A DNA stretch of 64,000 nucleotides from Saprospiraceae bacterium (GCA_016714895.1 JADKBV010000011.1:806001-870000), one strand, 5' to 3'. Shown: positions 8,588-17,917, numbered from the stretch's first letter. Notes: a model not told the origin generated them from the letters alone. Made by a program: numbers and translations.

Positions 8588-9067
8588 ATGAAACCTATTA
8601 AAACAATTAAAATTGGTCGTCACGAAAGTAATGATTACAAATTAGACCCTTCAAATGATAAGACAAGTAGGGATCACGCAATTTTATACATCAATAAAGA
8701 TGGTTCAATGGTTTTGGAAGATAAAAGTACTAATGGAACTTTTATTAATGGTAACAAAATAGTATCTGATAAACGACCTGTAAAAAGAGATGATTTGATA
8801 AAATTTGCTGATCAGGAAAGATTGGATTGGGATAAAATAAAATTATCTACACCTTCTAATTCCGGGAAATTTGTATTAGGATTTGTGATTTTATTGATTT
8901 TAGGATTGCTTGGTTATGTTTTATATACAAAGGTTATACCTATTAATTCTTGTGACTCTGAGCCATGTGACGCTATTTGTATCCAGAAAAAATATGACAA
9001 AAGTGTGGGACTTATTTGTAATGCTTATTTTTTAAAAGTTAATTTTGGGGACAAAAATTGTTTGTAG
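8588..9067 (+). CDS. FHA-TM protein: N-terminal part of an FHA-trypsin fusion cut by a frameshift
   Basis: The 159-residue frame has an FHA domain at about 1-85 (GRHESND 10-16, RDHA 28-31, STNGTFING 47-54), a transmembrane helix at 95-117, and an outer tail with a CDSEPCDAIC stretch. The tail ends KSVGLICNAYFLKVNFGDKN, which has the shape of the first strands of a chymotrypsin-fold protease. The rest of that protease continues in another frame from 9058. One extra A in the A5 run at 9053-9057 joins them as GDKKLFVGFDKD, giving a single protein of about 445 residues. Intended protein: cytoplasmic pThr reader, one membrane pass, periplasmic protease. Confidence 0.8.
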   Translation: MKPIKTIKIGRHESNDYKLDPSNDKTSRDHAILYINKDGSMVLEDKSTNGTFINGNKIVSDKRPVKRDDLIKFADQERLDWDKIKLSTPSNSGKFVLGFVILLILGLLGYVLYTKVIPINSCDSEPCDAICIQKKYDKSVGLICNAYFLKVNFGDKNCL

Positions 9068-9918
9068 GTTTTGATAAAGATCTATATCAAAGAGACCAAA
9101 CATTGAAGGAAGCCATTAATATAGATCAAAATAAACTTTTGCCTTTTTTTATTACAGGCAGTGGTTTTTTATTTAAAAATAACAGTGTTACCGATCAGGC
9201 AAATTTAGCTACAAATCGTCATGTCGCTGATCCATCCTGGGTGATAAATAAGAGACAATACAATAGTGAAGAAGAGAAATTGTTTTATGAAGATATCAGA
9301 TCATTGATGGATGATGCGGAAAAATTTTATAACTTACCTAAAAATCAAAACAGACAATTCATAACACATTCATATATTACAAAATTTATCCCCTCAGGTT
9401 CCCTTTTTCCGTTGAACAAAAATATGACATATCAGGAATTATTAAGTAAGTTGGGAGTAAGTAATTGTCAAACTTTAAGATGGTCTAAAGATGGTAATGT
9501 TGACATTGCCGTATTGAGGACTGATATACAGACGAGTGATTTATATATGGTTGATTTGGTGAATGATGTTAATGTAAAAATGGAATGTATCAATGTTGGG
9601 GACAATACTTCGATTTTGGGTTATTCCGGGGGAATCACTTCTGGTTACAGTTATGATAGAGGGGATATAGACTATCAAATGTCTATAGGTACTATTTCAA
9701 AAAGTCCGAGTAACTTTGAAATCACTTATGATATTCCTACAACAAGTGGATCAAGTGGATCACCAATTTTTGACAAAAGTGGAAAGCTAATAGCAATACA
9801 TTTTGCCCGTCAGGAACTTAAAGGACTGGGTATACCGGCAAAGTACTTGTTAGATGTAATAAACCTTGTAAATGTAGTTAATAGTAGCGATTCCAATCAG
9901 TTAGAGTATGGAAACTAA
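9058..9918 (+). CDS. Trypsin-like serine protease domain: C-terminal part of the FHA-TM-protease
   Basis: This 286-residue frame opens only at a TTG and overlaps the FHA-TM frame, so it is probably the continuation of that gene rather than a separate one. The chymotrypsin-fold triad is visible: His55 in TNRHV, Asp149 in NVDIAVL and Ser233 in SGSSGSP. GSGFLF (34-39) is the typical strand before the His loop. There is an insert of about 60 charged residues after His55, longer than in simple HtrA-like proteases, and no PDZ domain. Linked through the membrane to an FHA domain, it could turn a phospho-signal into periplasmic cleavage. The substrate is unknown. The 3' end overlaps the next gene by 11 bases. 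Confidence 0.82.
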   Translation: MFVGFDKDLYQRDQTLKEAINIDQNKLLPFFITGSGFLFKNNSVTDQANLATNRHVADPSWVINKRQYNSEEEKLFYEDIRSLMDDAEKFYNLPKNQNRQFITHSYITKFIPSGSLFPLNKNMTYQELLSKLGVSNCQTLRWSKDGNVDIAVLRTDIQTSDLYMVDLVNDVNVKMECINVGDNTSILGYSGGITSGYSYDRGDIDYQMSIGTISKSPSNFEITYDIPTTSGSSGSPIFDKSGKLIAIHFARQELKGLGIPAKYLLDVINLVNVVNSSDSNQLEYGN

Positions 9919-11092
9919 TCAAAATAAATCTAAACTTAAGAAGAATCTACTTTGGATTCTTCTGCTCTTAATCCTGATTTTACTATCAATTTATTTGGGT
10001 TATAGAATCTTAACTTCAAATCCACCAGATAATCCTGGGCCAAATACAACTGAAGAACTTCCTAGCGGAATTAGTACTCCAAATCCCCCGATAGTTACCA
10101 ACTTAAATATTTCGGATCCCAGCCCTGTGTATGTAGGGCAAGATTTTTCTTTATCTCTTGTGAATGACCATAATAAGTATAAAAAATCATATTATGTTGA
10201 TAATGGTAGTGTTTGTGATGGTTTAGATGTTTGTAAGATTCAAATACCTGTTGCGGGGAGACATAAGCTTAAGATATGTATAGATAATTTTAATCTTTGT
10301 GATGAGATAGAAATTGACGTTCTAGATAATCGTAAAAATGAGGAAACTAAATCACAAAGTAGTGCAAAAAAGGATTGTCAAAAGCTCCAAAAAAATAAAG
10401 GAGATGAATGTGACGACAATAATATGAATACTATTGATGATAGAATCAATAAATTTTGTGAATGTATAGGCAAACCCAAATCAGATATTAAACCAAAAAT
10501 CGATTTTAAGTGTGGTGGGGAAACCCCAGAGATTGTAATAAAGCCTGAATCACCCAACTTTAAGACTGCAATAAATTTTGATTGTGGTAACTCCAATTGT
10601 TTTGATAGTGAAGTTAAATTTGATTGGGACTTTGATTCGGATGGTAATATTGACAAAGGAAATATCAAGTCTCCTTCATATACATTTGAAGGTATTGGGA
10701 AATTTAAAGTCAGAATGATTTTGACGGATAGAGAAAATCCTTCTAATGTAAAAGAAATAAGTAAGTTGATTGAAGTGAAATTAACTAAAACACAATTGGA
10801 GGATATCTTAAAACCTATATTAAAAGTTGGCCAATTAGGAGGTAGCAACAAGGCTGGACATAATGCCAAAGTAGCTTGTGATAAAAGTACAGATATTTTA
10901 AATAAATTGGTAACTTCAACTAATATTATGGTTAAAGATGGCTCGGGAATTGATAAAAATAATTTGATGACATTTATTAACTCTGATTTAAAAGCGCCAA
11001 ATAAATATTTTGATTTGGAGGTTACAAGAATTGATTTTGATATTTCTACGGGAAAAATTAAGTCCTTTAGGTGTAATTTAAAGATAAATTAA
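9908..11092 (+). CDS. Membrane-anchored PKD-like protein
   Basis: A 394-residue protein with a short Lys-rich cytoplasmic N-terminus, one transmembrane helix (14-35), a Pro-rich linker, and a periplasmic region. It has an early Ig-like portion (about 75-140) with paired cysteines and a PKD-like domain at about 230-290 (VKFDWDFDSDGN, then SYTFEGIGKFKV). The C-terminal ~90 residues are unassigned. The many cysteines suggest a disulfide-stabilised periplasmic sensor or scaffold. It overlaps the protease gene by 11 bases and is followed within 2 bases by the next gene, so it belongs to the kinase operon. Its role is not known. Confidence 0.7.
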   Translation: METNQNKSKLKKNLLWILLLLILILLSIYLGYRILTSNPPDNPGPNTTEELPSGISTPNPPIVTNLNISDPSPVYVGQDFSLSLVNDHNKYKKSYYVDNGSVCDGLDVCKIQIPVAGRHKLKICIDNFNLCDEIEIDVLDNRKNEETKSQSSAKKDCQKLQKNKGDECDDNNMNTIDDRINKFCECIGKPKSDIKPKIDFKCGGETPEIVIKPESPNFKTAINFDCGNSNCFDSEVKFDWDFDSDGNIDKGNIKSPSYTFEGIGKFKVRMILTDRENPSNVKEISKLIEVKLTKTQLEDILKPILKVGQLGGSNKAGHNAKVACDKSTDILNKLVTSTNIMVKDGSGIDKNNLMTFINSDLKAPNKYFDLEVTRIDFDISTGKIKSFRCNLKIN

Positions 11093-11093
11093 G

Positions 11094-12737
11094 TTGAAAT
11101 ACTTATATATTATAATTCTTTTATTTAGTTTTTCAGAATTGGTTTCGGGACAGAATCCTGTTACTATTTCACTTTCATCATTTGATTTTAATAATAGTGA
11201 TTCGTTATTTAAATGTCAAATTAATAGTCGATATAATGACTTTGTGCGGTATGTTAATAATATGATTGATAAATCACTTGATAGTGAAACCCGATTACAT
11301 AGTAGACTCGCATTATGGGCGTTATTAGGAGATTTGAATGACCAAAACTCCTTTGAAGCTGGTGTAATTGATGAATCTGTTGAAGGTAATAGAAGTAAAT
11401 TATACAAAAGATCTGAATACATTGATAAAGTAAATGAAGTTTCTACATTGGAGTTTACTTATCAAAAAGAATTTATGGCAAATGGTTGCCCTAATTCAAC
11501 CAGAAGTTTTACCAATACAAAAAAAGAATTAGAGAAATCAGGTGAAATTTATTATGCTCCTTTATTTCATTTTGGTTTGGACTTTATTGAGAAATCTATC
11601 AGATCAGATAGTGTAATTTCAAATTTAAGAAAAGAGAAGTCAATTGTTTATCTTAATTATTTGAAGTCTAAATCATTGAAAGGAAATATTTCAAAAACCA
11701 TAAACGAGGAAGATTTTGAGTACTACAGGGAAGATTATATCAGATTAACAACAGAGAAGAATCAATATAAATCTTTTGATCAAAGAGATACGTTAAAAAA
11801 AAATAGACTTAAAGTTGTTATTGATAGTTTGAAGTTGTTGGAAGAAAATTTTGTTAATATTGAATTTAAGATTAGTTATGTTACCGAGAAAAATGATATT
11901 GACATTAGAGATGAAAATCGAAGAATAGAAGATTTATCTAAAGAATGTAATTGTACAATTAAAGTCCCTCAAGATGATGACGGTGACGGTTTTAATATTA
12001 TTGTAGATTGTGATGATACGAATCCGAATGTTTATCCCGGTGCCAGAGTAAATTGTAATGATTCAAATCTGGATGATAATTGTGACGGTAAAATTGATAT
12101 TTGTTGCGATGATTTGGATGGTGATGGATTTGTTTCAGGGTCAAACTGTGATTGTTTTCCATATTATGCCGGTGTGGATTTATTAAAAGTTTGTGATTGT
12201 AATGATGATGATCCGACAGTTTTTCCGGGTGCTTCTATTAATTGTGAGAATAATTTTTTAGATGATAATTGTGATGGTAAAATTGATTCGATTCAGATTG
12301 ATGTTGGGAAGGAGATAGTTTTTAATGCATTTGAGAAAATGTATCCGCCCTGGGCTATGACCAGATTTGGACAAGATAAAAAATTTTATCTTTATACCGG
12401 AGGAATTTTAATATCTGGTGGTATAGCATCATTTTTTAAAATTAGATCAAATAATTTTTATAAAAAATATAAAAATGCTGAAACTTTTAGGACTCAAGAT
12501 ACATATTATAATCAGGCAAATAAATTTCATAAAGGATTTATAGTTTCAACTGGAGTGACAGCAAGTATTTATATTTTGAGTCATGTAGATTTTTCAATAA
12601 CATTTAGAAAGCATAAAAAAACAGAGAATGAGATTAAAGAAAAGTTAAAAGATTGTGCTTATAGTCCTTCATTAAATCTTAAACCTTTTTCACTCATTAA
12701 TGAAACAATAGGTCCTACACTTAGTTTAAATTTTTAG
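11094..12737 (+). CDS. Exported protein with MopE-type metal-binding motifs
   Basis: A 547-residue protein starting at a TTG one base after the previous stop. A signal peptide (about 1-19, ending VSG/Q) precedes a long helical, charged region (25-290). Two copies of the MopE-type putative metal-binding motif follow at about 295-400 (DDDGDGFN, DCDDTNPNVYPGA, DDNCDGKID; then again NDDDPTVFPGA and DDNCDGKID). These Asp/Cys-rich repeats are common in large exported Bacteroidota and Myxococcota proteins and probably bind calcium. Two hydrophobic segments near 435-452 and 480-496 could anchor the C-terminus in a membrane. No enzymatic domain is seen. Co-transcribed with the FHA/kinase genes. Confidence 0.7.
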   Translation: MKYLYIIILLFSFSELVSGQNPVTISLSSFDFNNSDSLFKCQINSRYNDFVRYVNNMIDKSLDSETRLHSRLALWALLGDLNDQNSFEAGVIDESVEGNRSKLYKRSEYIDKVNEVSTLEFTYQKEFMANGCPNSTRSFTNTKKELEKSGEIYYAPLFHFGLDFIEKSIRSDSVISNLRKEKSIVYLNYLKSKSLKGNISKTINEEDFEYYREDYIRLTTEKNQYKSFDQRDTLKKNRLKVVIDSLKLLEENFVNIEFKISYVTEKNDIDIRDENRRIEDLSKECNCTIKVPQDDDGDGFNIIVDCDDTNPNVYPGARVNCNDSNLDDNCDGKIDICCDDLDGDGFVSGSNCDCFPYYAGVDLLKVCDCNDDDPTVFPGASINCENNFLDDNCDGKIDSIQIDVGKEIVFNAFEKMYPPWAMTRFGQDKKFYLYTGGILISGGIASFFKIRSNNFYKKYKNAETFRTQDTYYNQANKFHKGFIVSTGVTASIYILSHVDFSITFRKHKKTENEIKEKLKDCAYSPSLNLKPFSLINETIGPTLSLNF

Positions 12738-12738
12738 T

Positions 12739-13905
12739 ATGTCAAGATTCTTTCTTTTTATTCTTATTCTCTCCCTCTCATCTTGCAATCTGGACAGGTG
12801 GGATCTCAAGGATGAATCCAATGAACTGATTCCCAATTATTCTCTGACTGTTGATGGTTTAGCGTGTAATGAAACATTTCATACCAATTTATTTGAATTG
12901 GATGATAATAGCTTTGTAACAGCAATTTTGGATGAAAACAATTTGATTAAAATTATTAGGGTAAAACAAAGTCTGATTAATGAAACATGGAGTCTGAATT
13001 ACGATGCATTATGGAGTAGTCAAGGTTCTGAGTTGATCGGATTTGAGAAGTCCAAGAATAACTATTTTATATTTTATAAATTAAATGGTTGGCCAAAAAT
13101 AGAAAAGTTTGACAAAGATTTTAAAATAACAGGATCTTATGATGGGTTTGAATCATTCATTGATACATTTTATAATGACATTAGTGAATTGTCATTTGTC
13201 AGTATGATATCGGACACATCAAAAGGTCTCTACCTGACCGGTCAACTATCTTCATTTTCAAAAACTTATTCTTGTGTTTTTAAAATGGATACTGATTTAA
13301 AACCTGTTTTTATAAAGACATATTTTGAAAATGATACCGTTAAAACTTTGTTTCCTTTGGACGCCGATAGATTTATTGTATTAAATCAACATATTAATGA
13401 CATGTCGGTCATTCTTGATAATAAAGATGGGAAGTCTTATAAAAAATATGATCTTGGTTTTAATGAGACGTTCAAGAATGCCAAACTTTCACAAATGAAT
13501 GGAAAGTTATACCTTACAGGAAATTTATCCTCCGGAACCGGTAAAACAATTGAAATTACTCTAGAAAGTAAAAATGCATTTATATCTGATGTAAGGAACT
13601 TTGAGATAAATGATTTAACTTCAATCGTATCCTCAAGAAACACTTTGTTAATGGCCGGGGCAAATCAAAGAGAAGATATTCATTACAGTTTTCTCACAGA
13701 ATATAAAGACAGAAATTATTTGTGGTGTAATGAGTTTCAAGGTTTCGAATTTGTAAGAATTTTGTCAATATTAGAAGCACCAGATGTAGGGCTTGTATAC
13801 TTGTATTTGATACGAAAGGAAGATAAACATTATTTACATTTTATAAGAACGGATGAAGAGGGAGCAACCTTAGAAAATCCGTACAATCAAAATTGTTTGT
13901 TATGA
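12739..13905 (+). CDS. Lipoprotein of unknown function
   Basis: A 388-residue protein with a lipoprotein signal: a hydrophobic N-terminus followed by the lipobox SLSSC with Cys at about 16. The mature part is beta-rich, with repeated short segments (for example LYLTGQLSS and LYLTGNLSS) that could form a beta-propeller; this is an impression from spacing, not a confirmed fold. It starts 1 base after the MopE-motif gene and overlaps the next start by 4 bases (ATGA), so it is part of the same operon. Likely held in the outer or inner membrane facing the periplasm or surface. Confidence 0.7.
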   Translation: MSRFFLFILILSLSSCNLDRWDLKDESNELIPNYSLTVDGLACNETFHTNLFELDDNSFVTAILDENNLIKIIRVKQSLINETWSLNYDALWSSQGSELIGFEKSKNNYFIFYKLNGWPKIEKFDKDFKITGSYDGFESFIDTFYNDISELSFVSMISDTSKGLYLTGQLSSFSKTYSCVFKMDTDLKPVFIKTYFENDTVKTLFPLDADRFIVLNQHINDMSVILDNKDGKSYKKYDLGFNETFKNAKLSQMNGKLYLTGNLSSGTGKTIEITLESKNAFISDVRNFEINDLTSIVSSRNTLLMAGANQREDIHYSFLTEYKDRNYLWCNEFQGFEFVRILSILEAPDVGLVYLYLIRKEDKHYLHFIRTDEEGATLENPYNQNCLL

Positions 13906-15971
13906 AAAACTGTAAAAACTTTTGTTTGTTGTTGGTAATATGTATCATTCCTTTTTGTTTGCAGGCAAATCCTTTTAGGGATACAGTAGGCATACAATAT
14001 GATACTATTTTTTGTGCAATTCAAGGGGATAGTGTTTTGTTTGAAAGTTCTTTGGACACTGCTGACTATAATTTTTTATGGGTAAAGCTGAAGGAAGTAT
14101 CAGACACATTATCTACAAGTAATGGTTTGTGGGTTAATAAAAATGACACTATCATCCGATATTCCTTTCCACGGGATACGATGGATAAATATTACATAGA
14201 TACGATTTTGATCAAAATCCATTTTTATCCCAAAATTAATTTGGAATTTGATAGTATTAAATGTTATACTGGCATGCCTATAAAAATTGGTACAAACACT
14301 AAATTAGATACTTCATATAATAAAGAAATTATTTCTTTTTATGACCAAATGAATCAGCCATTACCCAATATAAATTTTAATAAAAATGCTAATAATTACT
14401 TTGTAGAAATAGGAAATGGTGATACTGTAATTGTAAAATTTACTTATACAACCTCAGGGTGTCTGGATAATATTGTTTTTTCTGAGATTGGCACAAAGTT
14501 TTTACCTCAAATACAGTTAGAGTCAGATACTGTTTGCTTTGGAGATTCAACTCGGATTAAAAACTTATCAATCTTTGATCCGGGATTGTCTTCAGTCAAC
14601 ATATCTATAGAAGGTATTGGTAGTAATTTTACAGATAAGGGAAATTTTAAATGTTTTATTGACACCAATGGTGAAACAAGAAAGGTGTTTGTAACAATAG
14701 ACCAGCAAGGATGCGTTCAAAAGGATACATTTTTGATTTTTAACCGTAAAAAACCTAATGCAAATTTCAATTATAACAAAACCTGTGAGAATCAATTTTT
14801 GGTAATTCATAACAATAGTACCGATACTACACCTGATTTTAATATTGAGTTCATTATTTTCAGTAGAATTTACAATAGTATAAACAATTCATTTACGATA
14901 AATGACACCATGCCAGATGGCGTCTATTCCGGATTATTTAGGATAACCAATGACAACAATTGTTATGATACCATCTCAAAGGCTGTGGTCATTGATTCGG
15001 TGACTTATGTTTGGTTTACCGGTTTGGAACAGGATTATTGTGTGAACCAAGATTTTGATACTTTAATAGGAAGTCAAAACGGAGGACAGTTTTCCGGGAT
15101 GTTTATTGATAGTGTTTCCCCGGGGATTGCCATTTTCAGACCTACAAGTATTGCATCAAATTTTGAGATACGCTACTCTTTTACAAACGGTGTTCAATGC
15201 ATAGATTCCTATTCACAAGAAGTAGAAAATGTTTATCCGAAACCTGACCTTAAACTACTTGATCTAAATGATTCATATTGTGAAAAGGAAGATCCGACAT
15301 TGATTTTTATTAATCAGACAATAGCCAACAACTCTGATTTTACAATATTCAGGGACGGAATTGAGATCGAGAAATTAACTTCTATCACTTATTTATTTGA
15401 CCCTTTTTTACCAGGAAATTACATAATCCATAATGTCTATACAGATAACAATGGATGTATATCAGAAATTACAAATTCTACAATTGTTAGCCCACTTCCA
15501 ATGATAAGTCTTGACTCATTACAAGTGTTGATACCTGGTAGTACCATTACTGTAGGTAATAATTCTCCGGATGATCCTGATGTATCTTATCTTTGGAGTA
15601 ACGGGGATACAAACTCTACTACAAATCTGGATCAACCCGGATTTTATATACTTTATGCTTTTAATACTTTGACATCTTGTGAAGTATCAGATACAATCCA
15701 AATAGAGTATGATAAAAATATAACCGAAGAATTGTTTCAGATCCAGATTTTTCCCAATCCTACAACAGATAAAATAAACATTTCTTTAAGTACTCCGAAA
15801 AGTAATATCAAACTTATTAGATTAAATGGTAATACAGTAAGCCTGAATGGTACGACCAGCTTTTTTACCGATATTTTCGGGAAATTAATACTTGATGTGG
15901 GCAATATACCTTCGGGGTATTACTTACTGAAAATTCCGGAGGTTGGTGATTTTGTAGTTTTAAAAATCTAA
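13902..15971 (+). CDS. Type IX secretion cargo protein with C-terminal sorting domain
   Basis: A 689-residue exported protein. The ATG at 13902 is preferred over an upstream TTG because it overlaps the previous stop as ATGA and gives a clean signal peptide (CLLLVICIIPFCLQA). The body is a series of Ig/PKD-like beta domains with regularly spaced Cys, typical of surface adhesins. The last ~75 residues form a type A T9SS sorting domain: IQIFPNPTTDKINISLS, then a beta-rich tail ending GYYLLKI..VGDFVVLKI. It is therefore expected on the cell surface or released. As last gene of the FHA/kinase operon it is the likely output or surface face of that system. Confidence 0.85.
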   Translation: MKNCKNFCLLLVICIIPFCLQANPFRDTVGIQYDTIFCAIQGDSVLFESSLDTADYNFLWVKLKEVSDTLSTSNGLWVNKNDTIIRYSFPRDTMDKYYIDTILIKIHFYPKINLEFDSIKCYTGMPIKIGTNTKLDTSYNKEIISFYDQMNQPLPNINFNKNANNYFVEIGNGDTVIVKFTYTTSGCLDNIVFSEIGTKFLPQIQLESDTVCFGDSTRIKNLSIFDPGLSSVNISIEGIGSNFTDKGNFKCFIDTNGETRKVFVTIDQQGCVQKDTFLIFNRKKPNANFNYNKTCENQFLVIHNNSTDTTPDFNIEFIIFSRIYNSINNSFTINDTMPDGVYSGLFRITNDNNCYDTISKAVVIDSVTYVWFTGLEQDYCVNQDFDTLIGSQNGGQFSGMFIDSVSPGIAIFRPTSIASNFEIRYSFTNGVQCIDSYSQEVENVYPKPDLKLLDLNDSYCEKEDPTLIFINQTIANNSDFTIFRDGIEIEKLTSITYLFDPFLPGNYIIHNVYTDNNGCISEITNSTIVSPLPMISLDSLQVLIPGSTITVGNNSPDDPDVSYLWSNGDTNSTTNLDQPGFYILYAFNTLTSCEVSDTIQIEYDKNITEELFQIQIFPNPTTDKINISLSTPKSNIKLIRLNGNTVSLNGTTSFFTDIFGKLILDVGNIPSGYYLLKIPEVGDFVVLKI

Positions 15972-15984
15972 AAATTAAATAACA

Positions 15985-16194
15985 ATGTTTTCTATAGAAG
16001 ATTGGGCAAATTTGGCAACAGCTTTGGGTTTTCCTGCTGCAATTTTTGTCGGAATACGCAGCTTGTATATAAATACGCAGGAAAATATTCGTAATGCCCG
16101 GGTGGAGTATGAAGAAGAGTTTTGTAATTACTCGAAATTACGAAAAGACTTTATATATGAAAAGACTGATATTGGTTCAGGATTACAACTTTAA
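15985..16194 (+). CDS. Small membrane protein, probably truncated
   Basis: 69 residues: a hydrophobic segment at about 9-30 (LATALGFPAAIFVGIR) followed by a charged helix (NIRNARVEYEEEF). The form resembles the N-terminus of longer membrane proteins of unknown function, so this is probably a truncated copy. It is followed 8 bases later by a fragment of a nuclease-like gene, which supports local decay. Confidence 0.4.
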   Translation: MFSIEDWANLATALGFPAAIFVGIRSLYINTQENIRNARVEYEEEFCNYSKLRKDFIYEKTDIGSGLQL

Positions 16195-16202
16195 GAAAAT
16201 CT

Positions 16203-16313
16203 ATGGCAAATAAAGAATTTTTTCCACCCCGACCATCCACCAATCCGACTTTGCATGTATTTCATGAAGTAAATATGATGGATGCTTTAAATAAATCATT
16301 CCAAAAATTTTGA
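16203..16313 (+). pseudogene. Remnant of a T5orf172-type gene N-terminus
   Basis: The 36-residue frame begins MANKEFFPPRPSTNPTLH, nearly identical to the start of the T5orf172 protein at 17309 (MSRKEFFPPRPSTNPTIY), then diverges and stops. It is probably a leftover from duplication of the RhuM/nuclease unit or a recombination scar. Confidence 0.65.
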
Positions 16314-16322
16314 CCACACGAT

Positions 16323-17312
16323 ATGAGTGATATCCTGATATATCAAACACAAGATGGTAATACCAAAATCGAAGTGCAACTCAATGAAAACACGGTTTGG
16401 CTCACCCAGGCCAATATGGTGGATTTGTTTCAGACGACAAAACAAAACATCAGTCTGCATATCAGGCATATCTTTGAGGAAGGAGAATTGACCGAAAGTT
16501 CAGTTGTCAAGGATTACTTGACAACTGCCACTGATGGAAAAAACTACCGGACCAAATTTTACAATCTGGATGTAATCATATCGGTAGGTTACAGGATTAA
16601 ATCCCTTCGTGGTACACAATTCCGAATCTGGGCCACAGAAAAACTGCGTGAATACCTCATCAAGGGGTTTACCATGAATGATGATTTATTAAAACAAGGT
16701 GGTGGCTACTTTGATGAGTTGCTTGACCGGATCAGGGACATCCGTTCATCTGAAAAGGTTTTTTATCGTAAAGTACTGGAAATCTATGCAACAAGTATAG
16801 ACTATGACCCACGAGCCGGTATTACACAACTCTTTTTTCAAACAGTTCAAAACAAATTACATTGGGCAGCGCATGGTCATACGGCTGCAGAAATTGTTTT
16901 TCAGCGGGCAAATGCTCAATTACCATTTATGGGTTTAACTGCATTTAAAGGCAAGAAGCCCACAAAGCAGGAAATAGGAGTAGCTAAAAATTATTTGTCT
17001 GAAAATGAATTGGCTGTATTGAACAGATTGGTCTCAGCGTATTTAGATATCGCGGAGATCAATGCCATGCAAAGCAAACCTATGTACATGAAAGATTGGA
17101 TTGAAGTTTTGGATGGTTTTATCAAAATGAGCCGTCAGGATGTACTCACTCATACTGGAAAAATCTCAACGGAAATAGCCCAGGAAAAGGCTTTGGCTGA
17201 ATATGAGAATTATAAAAACAAATCTGCAGATGAATTGTCAGAAGTAGAAAAACAATTTATTTTGAGTATTGAACAAGCCGGAAAACAACTGCAAAAATTG
17301 AAAAAGAAATGA
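16323..17312 (+). CDS. RhuM family protein
   Basis: A 329-residue soluble protein matching the RhuM virulence-protein family in length and features. The N-terminus has a KilA-N-like DNA-binding portion (VWLTQANMVDLFQTTKQNI), then the family-typical GYRIKSLRGTQFRIWAT and HWAAHGHTAAEIV segments, and a Lys-rich coiled C-terminus. RhuM was named from a Salmonella pathogenicity island, but homologs are widespread in bacterial accessory DNA, often beside restriction or toxin genes, and the biochemical function is not established. It overlaps the following nuclease-like gene by 4 bases (ATGA), so the two are coupled. Confidence 0.9.
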   Translation: MSDILIYQTQDGNTKIEVQLNENTVWLTQANMVDLFQTTKQNISLHIRHIFEEGELTESSVVKDYLTTATDGKNYRTKFYNLDVIISVGYRIKSLRGTQFRIWATEKLREYLIKGFTMNDDLLKQGGGYFDELLDRIRDIRSSEKVFYRKVLEIYATSIDYDPRAGITQLFFQTVQNKLHWAAHGHTAAEIVFQRANAQLPFMGLTAFKGKKPTKQEIGVAKNYLSENELAVLNRLVSAYLDIAEINAMQSKPMYMKDWIEVLDGFIKMSRQDVLTHTGKISTEIAQEKALAEYENYKNKSADELSEVEKQFILSIEQAGKQLQKLKKK

Positions 17313-17857
17313 GTAGAAAAGAATTTTTTCCACCCCGTCCATCCACCAATCCTACCATTTATGCTTATGAATTGGTAGGTGTGGGTACGCACATAGGTTT
17401 GATTAAAATCGGTTATACCGACCGTGACGCACAAAAACGGGTTAAGGAACAATTAGGTACAGCGGCTATTCAGTATAAAATAGCATTTGAAGAATCGGCC
17501 ATGAAGCGCGATGGTAGTTCTTCTACCGACCATGATATTCATCGCCATTTGCGCAAGCAAGGTTTTGCAAATCCGGAAGGGGAGTGGTTCAAATGCAGCT
17601 TAAAAATTACCCGATCAGAACCTGGACTTTTTAAAAGAGTTACGGGACTCTCCGTTAGAGACTTTGAATTATTGGTAAGCCTGGGTGTGTTCAATTCTGC
17701 CTTGATGAATGATGCTGTGTACAAATTTAAACGGTATGAGGACGCTAGTTTGGAGTACATTGGCATCAATAAGCACCAAGGCGAAGATATCGGTCTGTTT
17801 GATACGGTTTTAAGCAGAGAAGAGTATCAAGCAACATTTTTAAATGAAGAATTCTAA
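17309..17857 (+). CDS. T5orf172/GIY-YIG-like nuclease domain protein
   Basis: A 182-residue protein. The N-terminal ~100 residues match the T5orf172 family, a branch of the GIY-YIG nuclease fold: GLIKIGYTDRDAQKRV (29-44) carries the YIG-like strand and catalytic Arg, and EGEWFKC (around 92) carries the Glu. The C-terminal half is unassigned. T5orf172 domains are common in phage and in defence or mobile genes and are expected to cut DNA. It is translationally coupled to the RhuM gene, suggesting they work together. Its first 18 residues are repeated in the remnant at 16203. Confidence 0.8.
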   Translation: MSRKEFFPPRPSTNPTIYAYELVGVGTHIGLIKIGYTDRDAQKRVKEQLGTAAIQYKIAFEESAMKRDGSSSTDHDIHRHLRKQGFANPEGEWFKCSLKITRSEPGLFKRVTGLSVRDFELLVSLGVFNSALMNDAVYKFKRYEDASLEYIGINKHQGEDIGLFDTVLSREEYQATFLNEEF

Positions 17858-17917
17858 ATCAATCACTATTAAATCAATCAAGATAAAATCATTTATTAAC
17901 CATTTAATTTTATAATA

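Noticed and set aside
10378..10869. 163-codon minus-strand frame in the PKD membrane protein gene
   Set aside because: Antisense shadow in AT-rich coding DNA; the plus frame carries the TM and PKD motif and fits the operon.
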